This document shows, in pieces, positions 1 to 6,110 of a stretch of DNA of 12,673 nt (its first letter is position 1; every line of letters starts with the position of its first letter). A program made the position numbers and the translations under genes. Source of the DNA: Candidatus Aminicenantota bacterium (GTDB lineage: Bacteria > Acidobacteriota > Aminicenantia > UBA2199). The DNA is taken from assembly GCA_029939015.1 (NCBI GenBank), contig JAOZTV010000056.1:1-12673 (forward strand). Direction: 5' to 3'. The notes under the pieces were generated by a model. That model saw nothing but the letters and a program-made list of their open reading frames with translations. It was not told the DNA's origin and ran no database searches.

Positions 1-259
1 TATTTATTTCTTCAACCTTGTCTTCAAGTCCATATTTTTGAAGTTTAATTCTATTTGCGCCAAAGGTATTTGTTTCAATAACGTTTGCACCTGCATTAAT
101 ATATGCCCTATGAATATCTCTGACCATATCCGGACGAGATAAATTTAATTCATCAAAGCATGTATTAATAAATACTCCCCTATTATAAAGCTCTGTACCC
201 ATAGCTCCGTCAAATAAAGCTACATTATCTTTTATAAATTTCAAAAAATCCTTCTTCAT
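1..259 (-). CDS. Homocysteine S-methyltransferase, N-terminal part (cut by window edge)
   Basis: About 86 codons are visible from an ATG at 259-257; the rest lies left of the window. The protein opens MKKDFLKFIKDN, then has the family's first-strand motif LFDGAMGTELY (residues 14-24), GVFINTCFDELNLSRPD and the strand AGANVIETNTFGANRIKL. These are typical of the homocysteine-binding TIM barrel that moves a methyl group to homocysteine to make methionine. The CFDELNLSRPD wording and very short leader resemble the bifunctional homocysteine methyltransferase/methylenetetrahydrofolate reductase (YitJ-like) more than long MetH, but the zinc-binding Cys motifs and any reductase or cobalamin domain are out of view. 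The start has only a weak AAAGAA Shine-Dalgarno. It lies 172 nt downstream of the EAL-HDOD gene, beyond repeat arrays. I see no SAM or cobalamin riboswitch in the leader. Domain call is secure; full architecture is inferred. Confidence 0.85.
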   Translation of the reverse strand, partial: MKKDFLKFIKDNVALFDGAMGTELYNRGVFINTCFDELNLSRPDMVRDIHRAYINAGANVIETNTFGANRIKLQKYGLEDKVEEIN

Positions 260-270
260 ATTCTTTATAA

Positions 271-302
271 GGCAGAGAGGCAGAGAGGCAAGAAGGCAGA
301 GA
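271..302 (+). repeat. 8-nt tandem repeat array, GGCAGAGA type (left arm)
   Basis: Four consecutive 8-nt units: GGCAGAGA (271-278), GGCAGAGA (279-286), GGCAAGAA (287-294), GGCAGAGA (295-302), followed by GTAAAG. It lies 12 nt upstream of the methyltransferase start, in its probable 5' leader. It faces a second array at 371-410 in inverted orientation. The unit length is not a multiple of three and no reading frame uses it. Confidence 0.85.
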
Positions 303-370
303 GTAAAGATTTAAAAAATCTCTTTTTAATTATAAAATTTATCTAACAAAAGTTAGTATAATGCATTACT

Positions 371-410
371 CTTTGCCTATATGCCTCTTTGCCTCTTTGC
401 CTTCTTGCCT
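371..410 (-). repeat. 8-nt tandem repeat array, AGGCAAAG type (right arm, inverted)
   Basis: On the minus strand this reads as five 8-nt units: AGGCAAGA (410-403), AGGCAAAG (402-395), AGGCAAAG (394-387), AGGCATAT (386-379), AGGCAAAG (378-371), then AGTAATG. A degenerate sixth unit may lie at 411-418. It begins soon after the stop of the EAL-HDOD gene. Aligned with the left arm at the shared inner edge (unit then GTAA), about 30 of 36 bases match, and most differences are G/A changes that keep G-U pairing in RNA. Between the arms (303-370) lie AT-rich DNA, a small hairpin AGATTT-AAA-AAATCT (307-321), a CTAAC/GTTAG hairpin near 343-355, and a minus-strand TATAAT at 334-329 without a good -35. 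Confidence 0.8.
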
Positions 411-431
411 CCTTGTCGCTCTCTACTAATC

Positions 432-1670
432 CTAATAATGCAAACTTCCTGCTTCAATAGCTAATAAATATAGTTCATCTAATTTTTTTAATTCAATACC
501 AATTTTTTCTGCAAGTGGCAAAAAATTCTTCTTATTTTTATTTTCATAATTATCTACAAGCATAATTAAATCAAAATATTTATTCTTTTTGCCAATTAAA
601 GCATCAATAATTTCTTTTTTAAGAGGTAGCGTTTCAATGAGTTTTTCAATAGGTTCTTTTAAAAAAATATCAATTTTTGACAACATTCCTACTAAAAAGC
701 AGGTATCTTTCTCGTCTGAAAATCCAGCATTTAATGCAATAAGTTCACAAAACTTTGCCCTAATTATAGAATTGTTTACTAATTGTTGAGGACTATCATG
801 TCCAACTGAACTAAGAACAATTAAGGACAACCAATTTTTAATTCTCCCCAATTCAAAAGTTTCTAAAGCTTCTTTAATAGATTTAATTTTTTTCTTACCT
901 TTGCTTAATTGATTAATCAATCTTAAGAGCCTGTAAGTCAATGATATCTCTCTTTTTAAAACATTCTCAATTTCATTTATGTCAGATATTGGTTTATTGA
1001 TTATCTTTAATAGTTTAAGATAATTAATCTTATAACCTGGTATATTTGTTATTGATATTATATCTGGTTTGCTTAGGTAATAGCCCTGGAAATAGTCAAA
1101 ACCCTCATTTAAAGCTAAATCAAATTGAACTTTGTTTTCAATTTTTTCTGCCAAAAATTTTATCTTATATTCTTTACCTTGTTCTATTGTTCGCTTTCTC
1201 TCCTTTATTGTTGTAGTCAAAAAATCCATCTTAATAATATCAGCAATTTCAACAAAATATTTGAGATTTTCACTATAAACAAAATCGTCAAGTATTATTG
1301 TATATCCCTCGTTTTTCATTTCTTTACAGGATTTTATTATTTCAGGTTCAGGTTCAATATATTCTAAAATTTCAATTCCTAAGGACTCAGATGGGAAAAA
1401 TGTCGGGATTTTATTTATCAAGAATTGACTTGCAAAATTTATAAATGCTTTTTTACCATAAGTCAAATTATCCAATCCCATTAATTGACAGTTTGCAATT
1501 ACCTTTAAGGTGGTAAACTCATCATCTTTTTTTTCTGTTTCTTTATATGCTTTGTTAATTTCTAATTCGAGATTAGATCTATATAATAATTCATACGCAA
1601 AAACTTCCATATTTCTATCATATATTGGCTGTCTTGCTATATTAAGCTTTTCTTCATAATTATTATTCAT
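432..1670 (-). CDS. EAL-HDOD signalling protein (YuxH/CdgJ-like)
   Basis: A cytoplasmic 412-residue protein with no signal peptide or membrane segment. Residues about 8-205 are an EAL-type cyclic-di-GMP phosphodiesterase fold; about 212-405 are an HDOD helical domain, a degenerate HD relative found in signalling proteins. The usual metal and catalytic positions appear mostly present: E27 (in YELLYRS, for EAL), N78 (AFINFA), E103 (EILEYIE), D128/D129 (ILDDF), K147 (IIKMDF), E175 (LAEKIE) and Q195 (FQGYYLSKP). However, loop 6, normally DDFGxGxS, is DDFVYSEN, so turnover of cyclic-di-GMP is uncertain. Family members with this architecture, such as CdgJ of Vibrio cholerae, affect motility. The start ATG lacks a visible Shine-Dalgarno (only an A-run precedes it). 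It follows the M16 partner gene by 68 nt containing a palindrome, so it may be co-transcribed or separate. Family call secure; enzymatic activity open. Confidence 0.9.
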   Translation of the reverse strand: MNNNYEEKLNIARQPIYDRNMEVFAYELLYRSNLELEINKAYKETEKKDDEFTTLKVIANCQLMGLDNLTYGKKAFINFASQFLINKIPTFFPSESLGIEILEYIEPEPEIIKSCKEMKNEGYTIILDDFVYSENLKYFVEIADIIKMDFLTTTIKERKRTIEQGKEYKIKFLAEKIENKVQFDLALNEGFDYFQGYYLSKPDIISITNIPGYKINYLKLLKIINKPISDINEIENVLKREISLTYRLLRLINQLSKGKKKIKSIKEALETFELGRIKNWLSLIVLSSVGHDSPQQLVNNSIIRAKFCELIALNAGFSDEKDTCFLVGMLSKIDIFLKEPIEKLIETLPLKKEIIDALIGKKNKYFDLIMLVDNYENKNKKNFLPLAEKIGIELKKLDELYLLAIEAGSLHY

Positions 1671-1691
1671 TTTTTTTATTATTCATTTAAT

Positions 1692-1730
1692 ATTTTAAAG
1701 GGCGAATATTATTCGCCCCTACTTTAAAAT
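1692..1730. repeat. REP-like palindrome between the M16 partner and EAL-HDOD genes
   Basis: Perfect 8-bp stem GGGCGAAT (1700-1707) / ATTCGCCC (1711-1718) with an ATT loop, extended by an AT stem ATTTTAAA (1692-1699) / TTTAAAAT (1723-1730) across a CTAC bulge. The GC-rich core stands out in AT-rich DNA. It begins 9 nt after the stop of the upstream gene. Neither strand has a T-run after it, so an intrinsic terminator is unlikely. It resembles short palindromic intergenic repeats that stabilise mRNA 3' ends; copy number cannot be judged from one example. Confidence 0.7.
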
Positions 1731-1738
1731 CAATTTAA

Positions 1739-3841
1739 CTATTTTAGGATAAATAGTTTATTATCAACCTTAATATTTATCTTGATTGTCTTTATTTTAG
1801 CACTTCTTACTACCTTTTTTTTAAAAATAGTTTTAGATTTGAAGCTAAATGGAACACCTTTTATTATTTTAAAGTCTGAACTTATACTTTTAATAACACC
1901 TATCATTGGAGCTTGAGTTGATAAAGATTCAGTTATTTCAATAAACCCTGATTTTTTATTAATATAGAGCTTTTTCCATTTTTTATCAGCATTAGAAATA
2001 TAAATAACATCATAAGTAATACCTTCAATTTTTATTTCTTTAAGAAATTGAAACTTATAGTTTTTCATATTATGGTACATATCATATTCGCTACCAAATT
2101 GTTCATCTTTGATTTGTTTTTCTGTTATTGGTATCTTTTGCCCCATCTGATTCATAACACCTTTTTTTCCATTAACAATTCTGGTAAATTTCATACCCAT
2201 TACTGATATTTCAGTGAAATTTTTATCTGGATAAACTTTTGTCGTGTCCATTCCCATAGTCATCTGCTGTCCTCTAACACTCATAGTCATATCATAAGTC
2301 ATTTTAAAAGATTTTATTTTTTTAAATCCCTTATATTTATTTTTATAAAGATTTTTTATAATCATACTTCCTTTTTTAAGGGTTTCTGGTGTTGCATCAG
2401 GGATAATTTCTTTGACAGCTGGTGGTTTAATTGAAATGTCGAGTTTTTTAATTTTTCCAAGTTCTGATAAATTACCTTTAATTAATTTTTCATTACCAAT
2501 AATTACAACTTTCATCTTTTCTAATTTAAGATGAGTTTGAACAAGTTTGAAAACATCATCAGCTGTTACCTTTGCAATATTTTTCAATAATTCTTTCTGC
2601 TCATTTTCATCATTACCATAAAACTCATCTGAAAGCTTTGAATATAAGATTTTTTCAGGTGTACTGAATTTAAAAACATACGAATTTAAAAAATAATTTT
2701 TAGCATCTGATAATTCTTTTTCAGATACTTTTTTTTTCTTAATTCTTTCAATCTCACCAAAAATCGCCTTAATTACAGGTATTGTTGATTCAGATTTTGT
2801 AAAGGTTGAAAAATAAGTTTTACCCTTATATAATTTGTTTTGAAAGATGCCTCCGCCAACACCATAGGTAAGCCCTAATTCAGTTCTAACCTTATTAAAA
2901 AGTCTTGAGTCCATACCCTGAGAAAAAATTGAGTTAAATACCTTTATTACAGGTTGTAATTTTTTATCTTCTTTTGTTCCTATATGACCTATTGAAATAT
3001 AGTTTTGGTTTAAACTATCCTTATTTGCCAAGGCAATTTTAAAATCATTCCTAACCCTTTTAACCCTTGGATATGGAGGTATGTGGGCTGTATTTTTCCA
3101 ATCACCAAAGTATTTTTCAACAAGTATTTTCACATCATTTATTTTAACTGGTCCAGAAATACCCATCAATAGATTTTCCGGTGCAAAAAACATTTTATGT
3201 TCTTTTTTAATATCGTTAATTTTAATATTCTCGATATGTTCATATTCAAGAACAGATGAAAATGGTGTATTTTCACCATATAAAATTTTATTAAATTCTC
3301 TTGTTAGAATTGGTTGAGGTGTGTCGTTTCTTCTTTGAACACTTGAAGTAAACTGAGTTTTAATCTCTTCTAATTTATTTTTATCAAATCCGGGTTTCAT
3401 TAATATTTTTGATAATATTTCCAATCCCTTTTCAAGATTTTCATCCATACATGACATATAAATTGTAAAATATTCAAACGATGCACTTATTCTTATTGTT
3501 ATTCCATTTGAATCAAGAAATGCATCAACCTCTTCTCCATTCATATTTGCTGTACCACCAATTCTTAATAATTGAGCAGTCATATCTGCAAGGCTTATTT
3601 TTGTTTCAGGGTCATAAATACTTCCACCTTTTATAATAGCTACAATATTAATTAAAGGTAATTTATCACTTTTAATAAGTCTTATTTTAATTCCATTATT
3701 TGTTGATGCTTTTTGAATAACCGGAATATTGAATTCTTTCAATTTAGGAAATTTTATAGAGTCAACCTTTCTTTTTTTTGAAAAATTCAAACCGGTAAAG
3801 ATTAACAGAATGGCAAGTATCAGTATTATCTGTTTTTTCAT
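1739..3841 (-). CDS. Exported non-catalytic M16 peptidase-like protein with C-terminal LolA-like domain
   Basis: 700 residues. Residues 1-20 form a Lys-Lys plus hydrophobic signal sequence without a lipobox Cys. Residues about 45-460 are a two-lobed M16B (insulinase/processing-peptidase) fold. Where the zinc motif HxxEH should be, the sequence is LADMTAQLL (residues 84-92), so both His and the Glu are replaced (D86, A89, Q90) and zinc catalysis is not expected. The family's substrate-handling Arg/Tyr are kept in SRLFNKVRTELGLTYGVGG (R313, Y326). Residues about 495-700 add a beta-rich domain resembling LolA-type lipoprotein carriers; this is a fold-level resemblance and less certain. Its first part is Met-rich (10 Met in 514-566). 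The ATG overlaps the upstream M16 stop by 4 nt, implying coupled translation and a 1:1 heterodimer, as in known M16B active/inactive pairs. M16 part is secure; LolA-like part is moderate. Confidence 0.85.
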   Translation of the reverse strand: MKKQIILILAILLIFTGLNFSKKRKVDSIKFPKLKEFNIPVIQKASTNNGIKIRLIKSDKLPLINIVAIIKGGSIYDPETKISLADMTAQLLRIGGTANMNGEEVDAFLDSNGITIRISASFEYFTIYMSCMDENLEKGLEILSKILMKPGFDKNKLEEIKTQFTSSVQRRNDTPQPILTREFNKILYGENTPFSSVLEYEHIENIKINDIKKEHKMFFAPENLLMGISGPVKINDVKILVEKYFGDWKNTAHIPPYPRVKRVRNDFKIALANKDSLNQNYISIGHIGTKEDKKLQPVIKVFNSIFSQGMDSRLFNKVRTELGLTYGVGGGIFQNKLYKGKTYFSTFTKSESTIPVIKAIFGEIERIKKKKVSEKELSDAKNYFLNSYVFKFSTPEKILYSKLSDEFYGNDENEQKELLKNIAKVTADDVFKLVQTHLKLEKMKVVIIGNEKLIKGNLSELGKIKKLDISIKPPAVKEIIPDATPETLKKGSMIIKNLYKNKYKGFKKIKSFKMTYDMTMSVRGQQMTMGMDTTKVYPDKNFTEISVMGMKFTRIVNGKKGVMNQMGQKIPITEKQIKDEQFGSEYDMYHNMKNYKFQFLKEIKIEGITYDVIYISNADKKWKKLYINKKSGFIEITESLSTQAPMIGVIKSISSDFKIIKGVPFSFKSKTIFKKKVVRSAKIKTIKINIKVDNKLFILK

Positions 3842-3854
3842 TTCTTTTCCCCTT
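3838..3854 (-). promoter_or_regulatory. ATGA stop-start overlap and internal Shine-Dalgarno for the M16 partner
   Basis: The minus strand reads AAGGGGA (3854-3848), six bases, then ATGA (3841-3838), in which the ATG of the partner overlaps the TGA of the catalytic M16 gene. The ribosome binding site lies inside the Lys-rich C-terminal codons of the upstream gene. This fixes the start and indicates translational coupling. Confidence 0.8.
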
Positions 3855-5376
3855 TTTTATTCTCTTCTTTTTTCACTTCTTTCTTTTTAATTTTTTTTTC
3901 AATCCGTGCAATTATTCTATTATTAACTGTTAAATATTTTTTTGCTAATTCTTTGATGTCTTTTGCTGTAATTTTATCAATTTTAGAAATATCATTAAAA
4001 GTGTTTTCCCATGAGCCTGTTAAAACTTCTGATGATAATAATTCAACTAAAAGTCCTCTATTTGAGCCAAGACCTCTAACGGCATTTAATTTCATTCTAA
4101 CTTTGGCTGAATTTAATTCTTTTTCTGAGATTAGGTTTTCTTTTAAATCATCAATTTCATTAAGCATTGATTTAATTAGTTTTTTAGATTTAATATCTTT
4201 ATTAGGTAAAGATAACATCAAATATAAATTAGGATATTTAGTTCCTGGAAAACCACCCATTGAGAAAACAGCTAAGGCCGATTTATTCTTAATAACCATT
4301 TTTTTATTCAATCTTGAACTTCTGCCACTTGTTAAAATATAGTTTAAAAGTTCAAATTTAATAAAATCGGGATGATTACCTTCAGGGCAATGATATGCAA
4401 GTAAAATAAAAGGCTGTGAATCATCATAAATTGTTATTCGCTTTTCTCCAGCCTGTTTAGGCTCAAAAGTATAATGCCAGGGGTTTTTTGTCCCTTTTCT
4501 TATTTTAGAAAAATATTTTTTTGCCAATTTTTTTAATTGTTTTGGAGTAACATCACCGGTAACACCAATGACCATATTTTCTCCTGTATAATTAGCATTA
4601 AAAAATCTTTTTAAACTTGCTCTTGAGAAATGATGAATATTACTCATAGGTCCAATTACATTATTTTTGTATGGATGAACCTTATATGCAATTCCTAAAA
4701 CTTCTTCAATTAATTTTCCAATAGGCTGGTTTTCAACTCTCATTCTTCTTTCTTCTGTAATTACATCTCTTTCCTTATAAAATTCTCTGAATGCAGGATC
4801 AAGATATCTTGCAGATTCAAGATATGCCCAGAGTTCTAATTTATTGGAAGGTAGGCTGAAATAATAAGTAGTGCTGTCTGCACCTGTTCCTGCATTAAGT
4901 CCTACACCGCCATTACGTTTAAGAATTGTATCAAATTCATTGGCAACAACATATTTTGCCGCTTCTTTTTTTAATAGGGCAAGTTTCTTATTTAATTCTT
5001 TGATCTTTGCTTTATCAGGTGTCTGTTTATTATCTTCTGCTAAAATTTGTGAAAATATCAAATCCATCTTTGCAAAGTTCTTCTTCTCTTTTTTCCAGTT
5101 CTTTGTTCCAATTTCTGAAGTTCCCTTAAATGCCATATGTTCAAGAAAATGAGCAATTCCCCAATCGCCAATTTTTTCATCAACACCACCTACATTTACG
5201 TATGTAACAAAACTTGCTATTGGAACGGAATGATCCTCAAGCAAGATAAACTTTAAACCATTTTCAAGTGTAAATTCACTTACACGATCTTTAATTTTTG
5301 AAAAATCAAAATCTTTTGTGTATGTAACCCCACTTATTAATAGTAACATTAATACAATAATTAAAACTTTTTTCAC
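3838..5376 (-). CDS. Exported M16 zinc metallopeptidase, catalytic subunit (GTG start)
   Basis: 512 residues. A signal sequence spans residues 1-20 (MKKVLIIVLMLLLISG). The zinc-binding HFLEH motif is at 76-80 (H76, H80; E79 catalytic base), and the expected third ligand is E209 in the helix ERDVITEER, with a second conserved Glu at E202. A charged, probably helical insertion of about 50 residues (95-145) sits between the motif and the strand GGVGLNAGTGADSTTYYFSLP; this is typical of one exported bacterial M16B subgroup. The second lobe has TSGRSSRLNKK, but the usual Tyr after it is replaced (KSALAV), fitting dependence on the partner protein for substrate binding. The C-terminus is a Lys/Glu tail. 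The start is GTG with a strong AGGAGG five bases upstream. It lies 33 nt after lolD and overlaps the non-catalytic partner. Likely a periplasmic peptidase of unknown substrate. Confidence 0.92.
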   Translation of the reverse strand: MKKVLIIVLMLLLISGVTYTKDFDFSKIKDRVSEFTLENGLKFILLEDHSVPIASFVTYVNVGGVDEKIGDWGIAHFLEHMAFKGTSEIGTKNWKKEKKNFAKMDLIFSQILAEDNKQTPDKAKIKELNKKLALLKKEAAKYVVANEFDTILKRNGGVGLNAGTGADSTTYYFSLPSNKLELWAYLESARYLDPAFREFYKERDVITEERRMRVENQPIGKLIEEVLGIAYKVHPYKNNVIGPMSNIHHFSRASLKRFFNANYTGENMVIGVTGDVTPKQLKKLAKKYFSKIRKGTKNPWHYTFEPKQAGEKRITIYDDSQPFILLAYHCPEGNHPDFIKFELLNYILTSGRSSRLNKKMVIKNKSALAVFSMGGFPGTKYPNLYLMLSLPNKDIKSKKLIKSMLNEIDDLKENLISEKELNSAKVRMKLNAVRGLGSNRGLLVELLSSEVLTGSWENTFNDISKIDKITAKDIKELAKKYLTVNNRIIARIEKKIKKKEVKKEENKKGEKK

Positions 5377-5387
5377 TATATCCTCCT
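5374..5387 (-). promoter_or_regulatory. Strong ribosome binding site fixing a GTG start
   Basis: AGGAGG on the minus strand (5387-5382), spacer ATATA, then GTG (5376-5374). This is the strongest Shine-Dalgarno among the minus-strand genes here. It supports GTG rather than a later ATG, and the signal sequence begins right at this codon. A 13-nt TA dinucleotide run lies just upstream (5392-5404). Confidence 0.85.
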
Positions 5388-5409
5388 ATTTTATATATAT
5401 ATATTAATT

Positions 5410-6096
5410 TTAAACTACAGGAACTAAATCCCCGTCATTTAAGTTATAAATATAATCTGTTAATTTTGCCAACTCTTCATTATGAGTAACTATAATGGCT
5501 GTTAAATCTGAATTTTTAATTAAATCTTTAAACATAAAAAATATTTTTTGCCCTGTTTTAAAGTCAAGATTACCAGTTGGCTCATCTGCAAGTAGTAAAC
5601 TGGGCATATTTATTAAACTCCTTGCAATTGCAACCCTCTGTCTCTCACCACCTGAAAGTTGAAAGGGCATATTGTCTGCTTTATCTTCAATTCCAACATA
5701 AGCAAGAAGTTTCTTCGCTTTTCTAAAAGCTTCATCCTTATTGAAAGAATTCATTAAAAACGGAAATGCAATATTCTCAATTATTTTTAATTCAGGCAAA
5801 AGATAGTGAAATTGATATACAAAACCAATCTCCTGATTCCTGTAATTTGACATCTCTTTTTTACTAAAGTTGTTAAGTCTTTTACCATTATACTCAATAT
5901 AACCTGAATCAGGTTTATCCAGGCCACCTATTAGATGTAGTAAAGTACTCTTACCTGAGCCAGATACACCTGTAATTGCTGTTATAGTCCCTTTTTCTAT
6001 TTTTAAATTCAAATCATTGAGAATCATTAATTTTGTCTTATTAGGTTGTACAAAACCTTTAGATATATTTGATATTTCTAATAAATTTTCATTCAT
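5410..6096 (-). CDS. lolD: LolD-like ABC transporter ATPase (lipoprotein release)
   Basis: 228 residues, a single nucleotide-binding domain of full length for LolD. Visible motifs: Walker A GVSGSGKST (43-51), Q-loop Q95 in YQFHYLLPELKIIENI, signature LSGGERQRVAIAR (147-159), Walker B LLLADE (167-172, E172) followed by PTGNLD, and switch His H205 in VTHNEEL. The YQFHxLLPE segment is characteristic of LolD, which drives LolC/LolE to release outer-membrane lipoproteins from the inner membrane to LolA; the wider MacB-type ATPases share the scaffold but usually not this wording. No LolC/E permease is in the window, so the partner must be encoded elsewhere. It starts 14 nt after the nadB stop, with a modest GGTAAG upstream, and precedes the M16 pair by 33 nt. 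Symbol assigned by motif; role assumes a remote permease. Confidence 0.88.
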   Translation of the reverse strand: MNENLLEISNISKGFVQPNKTKLMILNDLNLKIEKGTITAITGVSGSGKSTLLHLIGGLDKPDSGYIEYNGKRLNNFSKKEMSNYRNQEIGFVYQFHYLLPELKIIENIAFPFLMNSFNKDEAFRKAKKLLAYVGIEDKADNMPFQLSGGERQRVAIARSLINMPSLLLADEPTGNLDFKTGQKIFFMFKDLIKNSDLTAIIVTHNEELAKLTDYIYNLNDGDLVPVV

Positions 6097-6110
6097 ATTA
6101 ACTTACCAGT

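Noticed and set aside
271..410. The 8-nt repeat arrays as a CRISPR array.
   Set aside because: Units are 8 nt, contiguous without spacers, and arranged in two opposing arms; no cas gene is present.
1692..1730. The palindrome as an intrinsic terminator of the M16 operon.
   Set aside because: No T-run follows the stem on either strand, so it is listed as a REP-like repeat instead.
5392..5404. TA dinucleotide run between lolD and the M16 gene, possibly a -10 element for an internal promoter.
   Set aside because: No convincing -35 lies upstream and such runs are common in AT-rich DNA.
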